Positions 1 to 12,825 of a stretch of 64,000 nt of DNA are shown here, in pieces. Source of the stretch: Brugia malayi (Eukaryota > Nematoda > Chromadorea > Rhabditida > Onchocercidae); assembly GCF_000002995.4 (NCBI RefSeq), contig NW_025062476.1, positions 2,847,001-2,911,000 on the forward strand, read 5' to 3'. Within the stretch, counting starts at the first letter, position 1. Each line of letters begins with the position of its first letter. The notes under the pieces were generated by a model. That model had not been told where the DNA came from. It saw nothing but the letters and a program-made list of their open reading frames with translations, and searched no databases. A program made the translations under genes and the position numbers.

Positions 1-835
1 TTATCTTACATGCACGATAATTGATTCTTAATCGAAAAAATTACAAAAATTTTTTCAAGATTTCCTGCTGTTTGAGAAAATTTTGATTAATGTGCCTAAC
101 ATTCAGGAATAAACAGAAAAAATGAAATGTTTGCACATAAATTGATCAGAGCTATCAGTGATATCTGAAATGTATGCTCGATCTTAAAAAATTTTAGTTT
201 CAAATATATACATTTGATGTAAATTTTAACTTGCAATTTAAGGCTTTTAGCTGATAAAATAATTTCCAATTCTGATATCATGAATTCTACATAAATTTTA
301 TTGTCGTTATTTACCACTCAAATTTCTTTATTTTTATACCAGATTTTCTAAAATTTTCATAATTTATCAATAATGCATGCTTTTTGGAATTTAAAAAAAA
401 AAAAGCTAACTGCAGTAACACAAAATTATTCACTAAGTTACTCTTATTTCATAGTAACAAACATTTCTAATTTATGTTGTTGTTGATGATAATGATAATT
501 ATGATAATAATTATTCAAGCAATTCTCTTTACTTTTCACTTAACTTACTTACTTGATGACTTAATTACTTCACAATTTTGACACTTAATCATTATGTACG
601 CATATTCGTCGACAACATTTGTTATCGTAATTACGTTGCATTCTTGCTTTCATATCAATCATCACCTAAAAGCATTGCTTCATGACTCTAAATTTAGCCA
701 AATTTCAATCAATGCATAATTCATCTCCGAATAATTACTTCTGGTGCTTTTATTTTCAGAAGCATTATTCGTCCGATGTAAGAAAATTCGAAAATATCTA
801 TTGAATTTATTTACACTATTGTTACTTATTATTAC

Positions 836-874
<39 letters not shown>

Positions 875-2565
875 GACTATGAAAATTTTATCGTTTAGAA
901 TGAAATGAAGGTAATGAATAATATGAAGAAATAAATTAACTAATTTATTTATGACAATCTCTGAATGATTATTTTTGGTGTTTTTATTTTCAAATTTTTC
1001 TTCGTTATATACGGTAGTATAATCCTCGGTATAAAAAAAAAAATGAATTGAACTCAAATTATCTAGTTTGTTTTTTCCACACTCCATTTTATAATAATCT
1101 TGCAATGGCTCCTATTTCAAATGAAAGTCTTTCAAATTTCTTTTAATAACTTTTAAATCTTTTAACGTAAAAGAACTCTTCACATCATCATTTAATAGTA
1201 GCACTATTAATCATCGAGAAAAATAAAATGAGTTGAATTGAAAAAATGTCGAAAAAAAGAGAAGTAGAAAAGTAAACTTATGCTAATACCTTTTACGTCA
1301 TTTGTTATCAAAATGCCTATCAATTGATTCATTGAACCCTTTCGTTCATCCAAATAATTCGAATTTGAAGAAACAGAACTTTAGAAATCCATGAAACTTT
1401 AATTTACTCTGATGATGCAAAATTATGGGTTCTGTGTGAATAAGCTTTTCCAATACACTCCAAACAAATGACAGCTTATAAAATAACACATCAGTATTGG
1501 ATAAAACATACAAGAAATATGCAATACTTTTTTCACTTCATCCTTGATAATGAGAATGACTACTGGATAGAGGGATAATTATAATAAGTTACTGATGACA
1601 AACGCTTTCTTCTTCATTATCCTTATCATTGCTATCAGAGCGTTATTATTGTTGATTACTCTTTCTATAATTATACTACTTTCTAACCCAATAATTATCC
1701 TCATTATCATCATTACATGTATTAGTTTTACCTATAATCAGTATTTCACATTGTGTTAACTAACAGAGAAAGCTAAAATACTGAAAAGTAAGGTCTATAG
1801 AGAAGGTATTACGGTAATGACCATCTCGAAGACTATGTATTTCAGAAGTTCGAAAAGAATTGAGGTGCTTCATATCTCTGATTTTAGCAAAATGTACCTA
1901 TTCACTTTCTCTCTCTCTTCCTCTTCTCTCTCTCTCTTTGCATAATGTACTATCCACATTCATAATTTGTATCAATTATTTATTTATACTGCAAATATAA
2001 ATTCTAGTGTTGAGAGAATGAAAGAACAAAAAGAAAAAAAAAGTTGAACAAGCCTATTTGAAAAGAAATATGGGAATAGCTATGAAGCATTACTAAGCTT
2101 ATTCTGTCAAAGGATGTTCATACTCTTTTCTCTCTTATATTCACAAATTTATGAATGACTTCAAATTTTATTTCATTTCATACAGTTAAACTCTATGAAC
2201 TAGCTAGATATGAGCAGGTTTAATTAAGTCTAATTGATGAAGAGAAGAAGGAAGATTGAAATAAGAGCATCTGATAGACTTACTCATAAATTTAAAGGTA
2301 GTATTTTAGCACATAAGCATTAGCATCAATTTATCAATTGATGCTAATATATTTGTTTGTACTTCTTACTTGACTCCCTTTTTTTATACTGTCTGTCTGT
2401 GTTAATTATTTTTTGATTTTGTCTTTGATCTTAATTTTAACACTTCCTTTTTACGATATCAAGAATGCTCTAATCCCTTGCTTTATCATTATCATTTTAT
2501 ATGCCCTCTTATCGCAATCAGTATAGTAATCGTACAGTTAACGTGAATGACGTGAGAAGACTTAC
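1..2565. other. Intergenic, mostly featureless A+T-rich DNA
   Basis: I see no convincing exon on either strand. It contains an ATT microsatellite at 826-874 flanked by an imperfect duplication (722-760 and 955-994) and a CT-rich run near 1905-1940. A minus-strand open frame through the microsatellite encodes a poly-isoleucine run and is not credible as a gene. Confidence 0.6.
826..874. repeat. (TTA)n trinucleotide microsatellite
   Basis: An almost uninterrupted TTA/ATT run with a single ACT interruption near its left end. It is likely length-polymorphic. Confidence 0.9.
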
Positions 2566-2632
2566 GTATATCTTTTTGGGAGCCCATGTAATAAACAAAC
2601 CAACCAACATTAGTCGTACCACCATCACCCAT
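2566..2632 (-). CDS. Possible first coding exon of an unidentified minus-strand gene
   Basis: Read on the minus strand, an ATG at 2632 opens a 22-codon frame beginning MGDGGTTNVGWFVYYMGSQK. It ends after one base of codon 23 (phase 1) at a strong GTAAGT donor (2560-2565 on the plus strand). The local base composition is clearly richer in G+C than the surroundings, as in the real exons of this window. No downstream exon is recognised between 1 and 2560, so the rest of the gene, if real, would lie beyond the left edge or after a long intron. I do not recognise the protein. Chance is a real alternative because the exon is short. Confidence 0.3.
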
Positions 2633-3676
2633 CACCACAATAAAATGATGTCGCGACTGTTTAACCGTCGTCTGTAGCCGTCGAATCCGAACAATTTACC
2701 TGTAAAATTCACGTACGACATACGGTGGGAATATGCTAGGTGTTTGCAAATAGGAGGGAATGGGATTTTTCTTTAATTTTCCTAATGTAACTTTGTAATA
2801 TATTATTCATTAGTAATGGATGAATACTTTTAGAATGATAGACACTTTCACGTAAATATTCATCCATCCCTTTCCCTCTCTTTCTCTCTCCCTCTCTATA
2901 ATTCATGAAAGTAAGCACACATTGACAAGGTTGATTAAATTAAATCGAAGTATTTGTATATTAAATAGGTAATCTAATCGATTATCATGATCAATTAAAC
3001 ATAAAGTAAGAATAAAATATATAGATGTTACATATTAATATTATATGTATTTAACAATAATTTCCATAATTTTCATTTGTCATTAATTTGATATTGTTTC
3101 TGTGTTCAGTGCCATATTAAGTATTGAAATTGTTTGGTTTGCGTAATATTTTTTTTATCTGTGAAAGCATTCAGCAATTTGTCTTTAAACATGTTAATAA
3201 TAAATCAAGGATTTTGTCGTTTTATTCAGTTGAGATTTTATCTCTATTATTTATGTTTTTCGTTACACTGTCATCCCGTTTCATTTATATTGAAGTTCAG
3301 GTATTTCGAACAAGCGAGGTTAGCGGTAACTTATTACTCGAAAAAACATTTAATTGGTCATTGTCTGTTTTTATTTTCTATTGAATGGTTGTCGTATCAT
3401 TCGTTAATTTGGATATTGTCAACGGATTTCATACTGACGACTATTTTACTGTTTCGGTTAACTGATTTAGTTAATACTGTATTAAAGAGAAGGACATTAT
3501 ATTAAAGCAAACGCTTTGTTATAAGTACACTAGCTCTATTACTGTTAAAAGTGTGATAAGGCAGAAATACCAACTGTTGCGAGCAGTGAAGAGATCGTTT
3601 CGACATATTGGAATACAAGTCGGAGGAAACGGAAGAAGTGATAATAACATACCGCGAAGAAGCGGAGGAGAGCGGT
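2633..3676. other. Upstream region of the RhoGAP gene
   Basis: No supported gene. Open frames at 3124-3505 overlap one another in two frames and look like chance. The last 100 bases before 3677 are relatively G+C-rich and open in the RhoGAP frame back to a TGA at 3587, so they could be 5' UTR or an alternative non-ATG extension. Confidence 0.5.
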
Positions 3677-6600
3677 ATGACTGTGGCTACATTAGGTTAC
3701 ACGATGGTCATTTGTGGCAATAGTGATGATCCACAACATAGGTATCGAGGACGGATCGAAAAGTTAGTCCTGTTTATTTTACTAAATTTATCAACAAGTA
3801 ATTATATAAATATGTGCTCGTGATTTTACTTTCATAATTTACTAGAAAGTTGTCAGTGCATTGAACCTATCTTTTAAATTTTTTCAAATAAAACATAAGT
3901 TGGTAAGCTATCAAATGAATTTTGATTTATTTACCAGTTGTTCCCCAGAGTAATCATAATAAGGAAGGATTGGTGCAGTAGGCTTGGTATGAGAGTTTTA
4001 ACTTCTTTTCTTAATCTTAGCCATTCTTTTCATTATTCAAGAGACTAAGGACGACCATACTATTCAGTCTGAGGTATCACAGTTTGATCATTTTACTCCA
4101 GTTTTCTTCACTTCCATTTTTTCTATTGATGAGATGGAAATTAAATTTTAAATGTCACCAATGACATTCATGCTTGAAATGATAAAAAGGTTATTTTATT
4201 CATATTTCAGGGGTACTGAAGATTCGCAAAAGAATTGCTTAGATTTTTGATAACCAATAGTTTACGTTTGAAATAATTAATATCATTTGTTCATCGTCAT
4301 TATTTTTACTTGTTTTTATAAATACAAAAATTACTGTTATTTTCCTAATTTACGACATTTTTACCATTTTTGCACGGAGGATTTCATTGCTTCAGTATCT
4401 TCAAATTATTGCAGGGTCAAATTTGGAGTCCCAATTGAGGAAGCCTTTGCTCATGATATACCCGCTACTTTATTAGTAAGTCATATTTTTATGTTGTGTG
4501 CTTCAGGATATGTTTAATGAGCTTGAGTTTAATTTATTTGTTTTTATTAATTGGATAGACTGTTTAAATTCTTCTTTATTACTTACTGAATGTTTTCCTT
4601 GTATTTGAATATAAGAAGTCCAATCAGTAAGCTAACTACTGTTTGGTACAAAAATAATATATTCTGGCATGAAGAGAAAAGAAAATGAAAAGAAATTGCT
4701 GGGGCTCTCTGTATTCTCCCAGCTTATTTTTCACTGTGCGATATTTTAGGCTCTTTTTTATACTTCATCGTTCAAAGCCAACTACTATTTAATGACTAAA
4801 CATAAAATTTTTCAACTAAACTTGTTTTTCAGGTATTGCTATTAAAAGTACATAAAGATGGTCCTGCTAAAAAGGATATCTGGCGTGCACCGGGTAATCA
4901 AGCTCAAGTACGAAAGCTTTCACATATCATGCAACACGGAAGACTTGTAAATATTGCGAATTTCAGTGTTTATACTGCCGCATCTGTTATCAAGGTGATG
5001 TGTAGGCTTTTTTATGAACTATTAATGAAAGATTCATCTTTTCGATTGCATGTTGTTGTTTGATACTGCTTATAGTTTTCCAGTGTTCATTAGATCATTA
5101 TTCATTAGATCATTACAGTTGTCCTTAAATTGGTAGCTCTAATGTCCTTAAGTATAGATTTCTTTATTCTTTACTCCGCAATATCTTTCTAATTTTTTCG
5201 ATTAGTCACGTCTGGACTGGAATTTTTAACCTAATAAATTCATTAAAAGTCGTACGATTCAAGTATGGATCTGGATTTGGATATAAATTATATTTAGGAT
5301 GCAGTTAAATTCTAAAAGCCATACACAGAATATGGCCACTAAATTGCTTGACCAATCCTTTTCTTTCCTTTCCATAATTTTTAATCTTTTCGTTTTAGAA
5401 GTTTTTATCGAAATTACCTGGTGGCATATTTGGTGTCGGAAATGAACAGAAACTTTTTGATTTGTATAATATATCATCAGATCTTGAACTGCAGCGACAG
5501 TCATTTTGTCGGTAAGTTTTAATATTGAATAATTTCTTTGATGCAAATTATATGCTCACTTTCCAGTTAAAAAAAAATGAAATTTTTTACATTTTTAGTT
5601 AAAAAAGTTAATTTTTTTATTCACTAGAGAAGGATTGCTTATAAAACATAAATATTTTTTCCACCACTAATATTCAACTTTTCTGTTCTTTGTAGGAGTA
5701 TGATCCTTTTGACTTTATTGAAACTCAGTTATTAAAGTGGAAAAAATTAAGTGAATTTCAATTTCAGAGTATTAAGCAGTTTACCGATTCCATCACAACA
5801 CTTACTTGTACTACTTTTTGGCACTTTTTATATGATCTCAGAGTCAGCCGATTCATTTGGCTCAAGAATGACAACGGAAGCTCTTGGAATTTCCGTAGCG
5901 CCTTCACTTTTCCATTCATGCATTCATGACGGGCAGCGGGTTCGTATACTTTTATTTTATGTCTTCCGATTTTACATCAATTGATTCAATAGAACTTTTA
6001 GTATAGCTTGATATGTGCTATCGTATTGATTGTGTTGAATTTCAAACTTTATATTGCATTATTCTTTGGAGTAATCAATTGTTAGGATTTTTTTTCCACA
6101 ACACTAGAGACAAAGCATGCTGCTATCATTGCAAAAGTGGAATTCTTGAAAGGTAGACTATGTAAGTTATCAGTTTCCTTATTCAGTTTTTATCATTCTC
6201 TCTCATTGCCGCATTTTTTTCTTTTTTAAGGCAAAGATAGAAGATGTGATACGATTCAAAATTGCTTCCGAGATTATCTCAAGAATTATTGAAAATTTTG
6301 GTTATACAAATCTTTTTCCACAAGAAAGTTACGAATTTTATGCTCGTATAACTGGACGAACATTACGATTTGATGAAAATGATTCACGACTACGGTTCGT
6401 TACACCAGCTAGTAAGTCATCGTTTTACTTTAAAGCTTGAATATTATCTGAATGACATTATTTTATTGCTAAGAATGTTTTTTTTTTCTTATTAGATATC
6501 AGTCCAGTTTGTTTTTTAGTTGATGGAATTATTTTCTATTTTATAGTTCAGAAACATTTTGATAATACTCAGGAGTAAAGCGAATCAAAATATCAAAAAA

Positions 6601-8020
6601 AAAATTTTTTTAGTCGGAATTAAATATACCTGCTCTCATGGGAGGCAACTATCGCTAAAAGAATATTTGTTTAGTTAGGATAATTTTATATAGTTTTATA
6701 AATTCTCAGTACACTATCACTTTGGTATGGGGAAAAGAGAGATAATGATTGTACCCTATTTGTTTTTTTTTAGGAATAAGATAAAAAAGGTTCAGTAAAA
6801 TACTTAAAGATAGATTTCTCTGTAATAAAGAAGCTTAAATTGGTCAGAAGGATAATCAAATCGCTTCTCGTCGAAAAATTTTGATGGGACATTTAAAGAA
6901 TTTATTTTCTTTGAAACATTATTAGATTTTTTGCATATGTTGCTTTGAATTGGTTGATGCCACATTGCTTGATGTGTTGATATTCGACCAGTACCTTTGG
7001 CATTTGGTACTGAGTTTCAAGGGTTAATTATTTGATGCTAACAAATTTTCTTGCACTTAAAATGATTTAACATCTATTAACTGTGACATCTTGCTTTTTG
7101 GCACGTAATTGTATGTTTATTTTATTAGATTTGAATGAATTATCGTAAATTGCAGACTAGTTATGCATCATTTCATCTACTTTATAAAAAAGTCATTTAT
7201 TATTTCTCGTAGCATATTTTTCCCAGTTCATTCGTAGTCATTGTAATCCGTACTAAGAAGCTAGTAAAGCACCAGCTTGTCTGCACTAATTTAGAAATTT
7301 TATTTGGGAATGCTTCTGGGTTTTTGTTTTTTCCGGGATGTTTCTCTTTCAGATAATGTACTTTAATTTTCTGAACATCCTGTATTTTTAAGACGTTTTT
7401 TGTCTGGTTCATTTTTTCTTTTAGATGTACACGATTGGCCAGTACCATCGCCCAGTACTTACTCGATTATGGCTGCCCAATGTGCTGGAAGATACTCGAT
7501 GAGTACCGTTGCAGCGATCGACCACATTAGCTCTAACTGTGGTAGGCACTCCGATCATCATCAACAAAAATTTCTTCAAAATGTTGAAAATATTTCAGTT
7601 TGGGCAGCTAATAGAACTGAATGCTTAGGAGATAAGGGAGAAACAGGGAAAGTTAACGGAAATAATAATGTGAGAACAATACATCATCCCATTAGAAAGC
7701 ATTGTATTTCTGTTGATACTGCTGTGGATGATAATGAACTTGAACCCACTCTGTTAACATCCGTTACAAATCTACAATCTCGACCACAAACTAGAGGTTA
7801 TCCGCTTATGGCGGCACCCGATTGTAAACGAACATTTTTCGGAATTGGACCTCAGCATATCACAGTTGCGACGATCGCTGACGATGAACTGATAAGCAAA
7901 AACCAGAAACCAGTCCTGAGAACATCAAATAGTGAAATTACCACTGCATTTGGAAATGAACATCAAACGCTACCGACTTGTCTGAGGAATACAGAAGTTT
8001 CGACAATTTTGGGTGTATAA
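3677..8020 (+). CDS. RhoGAP-domain protein, ARHGAP20-like (short form)
   Basis: A GTPase-activating protein for Rho-family GTPases. Exons: 3677-3762, 4415-4475, 4833-4994, 5399-5511, 5768-5939, 6231-6411, 7425-8020, all phase-compatible, giving about 456 aa. The RhoGAP domain covers roughly residues 31-210. It starts with VKFGVPIEEAF, carries the arginine finger in IWRAPG (R67), then FLSKLPGG, and ends with the LGISVAPSLF block. In that block Ser replaces the Asn common in other RhoGAPs, as I recall is also true of ARHGAP20. The C-terminal 200 residues from 7425 are His/Ser/Thr-rich without a domain I recognise. The start is the first ATG after an in-frame stop at 3587; a further 5' exon cannot be excluded. 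A polyadenylation signal follows at 8379. An internal GTAGGC donor at 7542 could instead join to the exon at 10773 (see next gene). Confidence 0.85.
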
Positions 8021-10772
8021 TTGCGCAACTTAAGGAGTTACAATTTTTAAGGGCTGCGGGCCCTACTTCAGCATTGTCATTTCAATCCACAATAATTTCC
8101 ATCTTTGTTTCCTTCTCTCACTCTTCTTTTCTGCAATTTTAACTTGTGAGTGCAAAAATAACCATGCACGAAGTGGGAGAGAATTGTGTTTTGTGACATG
8201 TTAGCTTAATTCTAACAAAAATAATTGCTTATTGTTTTAGCCTCTATTTGTTTTTTTTTTTTTTTTTTTTAGTTAAATTTCGATTTCAGTTTATCATTAA
8301 GAAGAATTGACTAAATTTTCACAACGGTTGGTAAGCAGCGAAATATCAGTCCTTCCCTTCTTTTTTTGTGGGTGCTCAAATAAATATATACAATTTAATG
8401 AAATGTGAACATCGAGATAGCATTGTTCATGGGCTATTTTATTTTGCTGCTGACGATTATTTCTTATTATTTCTTGGAAAGTAATGACAACAAATGATCA
8501 TTATTTGTTTATTTAGTATAATAAATAGTGAACTAGAGCTATCTTATATATGTAATCTAGGATATTTTCTGACTATATTTGTAAACTCCTTCACTTTTAG
8601 TTTCAGCTGATTTAAATCTATTTCTTTACCAAAATTGCTATATGTAACAATTTTAACTGTCACCTTCATTCATTCTGTAATAATCATTCGCTCAAATAAG
8701 TTGCATTATACTCTTATGTTTGTCTCTGTTACAACTTATTTCTTGGCGTCGTTTTCCTCTTCCAAGCCATTTGGAAATCTTATGACCTCAGCAAATAAAT
8801 CTTTTTACATTTTCAAATGTTTTTCTAATTAAATTTTCAAGTATTTCTTCATTGGTAATCGAGTTTATTTTTTGACCAATTTCATTTCTAATTTTGTTAT
8901 TTATGACCATTGAAGTTTAACAGAAGCATTTTACTATTTATGTTCAGCAGAAGCGTTTTTCGTTTCTTTCATTTTTAATACTCTTCTTTCTTACGAACCG
9001 CAGTTATTGGTGCAATATTTGTAGTTGTATGTAAGCTACATCAATTCTATGCTTTTTGTACTGCATATCTTCGTCTTGCTTCACTTATGGCTTATAAGAA
9101 GAGACTGTAATTTAGAATCTCCATGGTTATTTCAGTTAAGTTCTCAACCGTAAGTTCCATTTAAGCTTACTTACCAATTCATTTCTTGCCTCCTGCATGC
9201 GCTATATCAATTTAAATTCGTGTAACAAATTTCCTGTATTCATCTTGATGCTATATTTTTATTTAAGAGTCTAAAATTTGAAACATTTTTCAGTTGATAA
9301 ATAGCGAAATATCAGTTCCTTCCCTACAGTGAACTTATTGCCCAATCCATTATTTTTGACTTTTTGATACTTACATGATAATGTTTGATTTCATGTGGTG
9401 TGGAATCCGTTGACATTAGCGCATAGCAAATAGATAAGGAATGAATGCTATATACCTCGTTTGTTTCTTTGTTCGTTTTACAGATTTCCTATTTGTGTCT
9501 TTCTGCTTTTGAATCACTCAATTACTTTGAATATACTTACCAAACAAATTTGCACTAGTACCACATTGTTTAAGTTACATCCCACGTGAGTTAGCAACGC
9601 TATTTATATAACACTGTGAAGGAGTACAGATGCAATGTGATAAATACTCTCATCTAAACCATATCCGATGTTGTTTTCTGCCTATTTGTAAAACTATCTC
9701 TTCTCATGCCTATTCGAGTTTGCTGTTCATGCTTGTAAAGCTTTATGACTATGTGTTTTGATATTTGCACAAGTCCAAAATTTTTGCTTATGATTTCTAA
9801 TTTTCTTTCAATACTGACGAAATACTGTTTAGGAATGATAATTCTGAACTCAAAAAAGAACCGATCAATAAAATATATCACATAATAGAGTTGTGCAATT
9901 TATACTTATTTGCTTGTTGATTCATTAATGGAATAGTCTTTGTATTGTGGCAAAGCTTGGAATTAATCTTGAAAGTATATGATGTGACCTACTAAATGAC
10001 ATAATTGAAAGTGTTAGCTCGTTCTTCCCTTTTCCCTTTTTTCAGTGTTTGTGTGAATTACAGCAATTGGTAAAATGAAATCTCTAATTATTGACTGCAA
10101 AATAATTTTCTTTTTCTTTTCCGGTTTGCTTACATTGCTTTATTCTTATGTTACTTCAATCGGATAACTGTCATGAATGAATGTTTACAAAATAACATTT
10201 TCTCGTTTTCTCTTTGCGTAAATAAGTTTGTGAGAGCAAGTGGGTCTTTTAAAAGACAATGAGAGAGCAGAAGTATTGCAAAATGATTAGATAAGGAATT
10301 CTCGCTCAGCAGTGTCATAAGCATGTGGTGTGGATACTGGGCCTATCCAAATATCAGATCGTAAAAAGGACCAAGGGCAAAAGGGGAAGAAGAAGGAAAG
10401 ATTGATCGATTGATCCTAATACTTCAATGAAGCCAAGCTTACTAGAAGGCGAAGATGTTGCTTTTTGTATAGTGTAGGAAATTTGTTTATTCATTCTAAG
10501 ATATACGAAGACTAATCTTAACAGGACTTTAAGACCTTAATCCTTTACTGGTTTTAAGTCAGTTGGTTTCTCATCACGCCAAAAAGTGTTGAGCTTTAAT
10601 CTTTGCTAAATATTTATTGCCTGTGTTGCTTTCAAAATAAAAAAAAAAAAAAAGTGAAAATTAAAAAGAAACTGAAGTTCATTCTTTTTGAAATACAATA
10701 ATGTTTTAAAGTTATACAAATTCATTTCAACGGAAAGAAATACGATTAAACTAATAATATTTTATTTAATAG
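8021..10772. other. Non-coding stretch between RhoGAP short-form stop and the Ser/Arg-rich exons
   Basis: Either an intergenic region or a 3.2-kb intron, depending on whether the exons at 10773-12825 belong to the RhoGAP gene. I see T-tracts (8251-8270), an AATAAA at 8379 and no supported exon. A minus-strand open frame at 9654-9881 lacks splice context and resembles nothing I know. Confidence 0.6.
8379..8384 (+). terminator. Polyadenylation signal AATAAA (RhoGAP short form)
   Basis: A canonical hexamer 359 bases after the stop at 8020, with no closer AATAAA in the 3' flank. It supports a transcript that ends here rather than splicing to 10773. Confidence 0.5.
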
Positions 10773-12825
10773 TTTTGCCGGAATCGCACAGTCAATCCGA
10801 TATGGTACTTATGAGTGCTGATGCCATTGATGATAGAAGTGCGGTAGACCGGAATTATCGGTGTTATTCGCGTCGACAAACGCAATCAACAAGTCATCAC
10901 GGACTGAGATATAAACGACTAAGCAGCTCAGCTGCAGAGGTATAATTTGTTTAATTTGTCGGTTAAATGCTGAGGAAATTTTGCTTTTGTGATATGAAAT
11001 AGTTTTTGCAAGACTAAGTGATCTTGAAATTACACACAGCAGTTGCGTGCTTCAAATTTTTCACGCGCAATTTTCTTTTTCGATTTTCTGATTTAATTTT
11101 TAACAGATTTTTTCAGTAGAAATTTTTGTTTTCAGAAATATTTAGCATCAAATATATAAGATGAAATAATTTCCCTAGGATTTTAATTTAAATCTCTTAG
11201 AATTTGAATTAAATATTGTTGAATTTTTTCATCAGTGACTAAACCTCTGATTCCTTCCAGTTTTTTTCTTTTCTATTTATTACTTCCAGTAAAAGAAAAG
11301 TCGTAGTTTACTTACTCTGGAAAGCAGTTTCTTGTTTTTTAATATTATTTCATCTCAATTAAAGGTTCAACATTCGCATAGTGATGATGATGAAAAATAT
11401 TCGTTGAATGTAGTTCATGGTAGTGGATTGTTGGAAAGTACTCATTCACTTACCTATCTTGAATGGGTACATGAAAGGCAAACAAGACGTATGCGTACAC
11501 GGTCTGAATGGTTAGTGCATTTTTCCATAACTTTGCAACATTTATTAATTGCTCAGAAGTTAGAACAAAATGTCATACTGTTTACATATGTTAACAGTAA
11601 TTCAAAAAATCCATTAAAATTCCGATTCTATGGATTAAAATCTAGATAGTTTTTGATATTCTTATGGAGGTGGAATTAATTGCTTTGTTTTTAGGTTCCT
11701 TTTGCCTGCATCATCAGCAAAAAATAGCGGCACATCACAGTTAAGTGCTTCTGAATTTTCCTCTACTAGCATGCTTCAACCGTATTCTCAGTTTGATGAC
11801 TCAACAGTGAGGTCACGTGAGAGACGCACGGAAAGTTCAGATAATGCTGATGAATGTCTCATAAATGTCACTCGAAAACTACCTTTATCGGCAAGTATTA
11901 TGTATGAAAACACGTTAAATGAATTTAGTTGTTGACTTCAAAAAAAAAACTATTTCTTTTTAATTCTTGCCGAATTTCTAGTTATCGCCACAAAAAGATT
12001 CAAAAATCTAACATTGCAAAAAGTTTTATAACTTTTATAGAAAACATGCGAAGGAGCAATCACCTCATCTTCAATTAATGTATCTGGAGAACTTCCTGCA
12101 GCAACACAGCCAGCAATGTCTCCAACATCTAGGATAGCTGGTGGTATCGTTCGTCGACGTTCTTGGCGTACTCATTACGTACGTCCTAATCGAATCGTTG
12201 AGAGTGGTAATAAGGAACGAGTATGTTTTGTAAAATTTCCATTTGGTTTTTATAGGGGAATAGCCAATTCAGTTCATTACATTACAAAATTATGTTATAA
12301 TTTTGACTAGAATCGTAAAGCATAGTCATGCTCGGCGTTGAAATACTTTTCCGAGGACATGATACTTATACATAACTACGTAAGTCTGTACAGGTTTTTC
12401 ATGGTTGTGTAATAGACTTATAGGAGTAAATTTCTTATCCTTCCCTTATTTCCGTGCAGGTTTTATTTTTCTGTTTCTTATCATTCTTTCCAGATAAATT
12501 CGAAGTTATTTATTTCTAATTTAACTTTGTCTTTAACTAACTTGCCTGATTTCAGGATTCGAGCGAAGTTACTATTATTTCATGTAGATCAGCGCCGTTA
12601 TACCGTCGTAATGTACCAAATACGTGCAGTCGAAGTTTGCCAGGTACTGGACAACCTATACTACTACCATCATCTTTGATTGAATTGCAACAGCAGAGGC
12701 AGAAATCAGGGGCATCATCACCGGAGTTTGAAAGGCGTTATTATCCAAAAAATGGTAGTGATAGTAGTATTTCTCATGGGAGAAGATCAAAAACTGTTTC
12801 GCAATTTAAAAATGTTCATTTCTAA
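10773..12825 (+). CDS. Ser/Arg-rich protein exons; RhoGAP long-form C-terminus or separate gene
   Basis: Five exons: 10773-10939, 11365-11510, 11695-11890, 12041-12220, 12556-12825, ending at TAA 12823-12825. All are in phase and flanked by good acceptors. The protein is rich in Ser, Arg and Gln (for example RRRSWRTHYVRP and a C-terminal YYPKNGSDSS stretch), probably largely disordered, with no domain I recognise. The intron at 11891-12040 needs a GC donor (TCG|GCAAGT) to keep frame; the nearest GT gives the wrong phase. The first exon starts with two bases of a codon, which fits a phase-1 donor at 7542 inside the RhoGAP terminal exon and would give a 616-aa RhoGAP. Alternatively ATG 10802 starts a separate protein of about 309 aa, with 10773 as a trans-splice acceptor. 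I cannot decide between these. Confidence 0.65.
11891..12040 (+). other. Putative GC-AG intron
   Basis: The intron begins GCAAGT, a perfect donor except for C at +2, and ends TTTTATAG. Using it joins two open exons in phase 0. The overlapping GT at 11895 would leave phase 1 before a phase-0 exon. Confidence 0.6.

Noticed and set aside
680..1105. 141-codon minus-strand open frame
   Set aside because: Its core is a poly-isoleucine run from the TTA microsatellite, and the rest has no splice or homology support.
3124..3505. Two overlapping plus-strand frames upstream of the RhoGAP gene
   Set aside because: Low-complexity, overlapping in different frames, no splice sites joining them to the first RhoGAP exon in phase.
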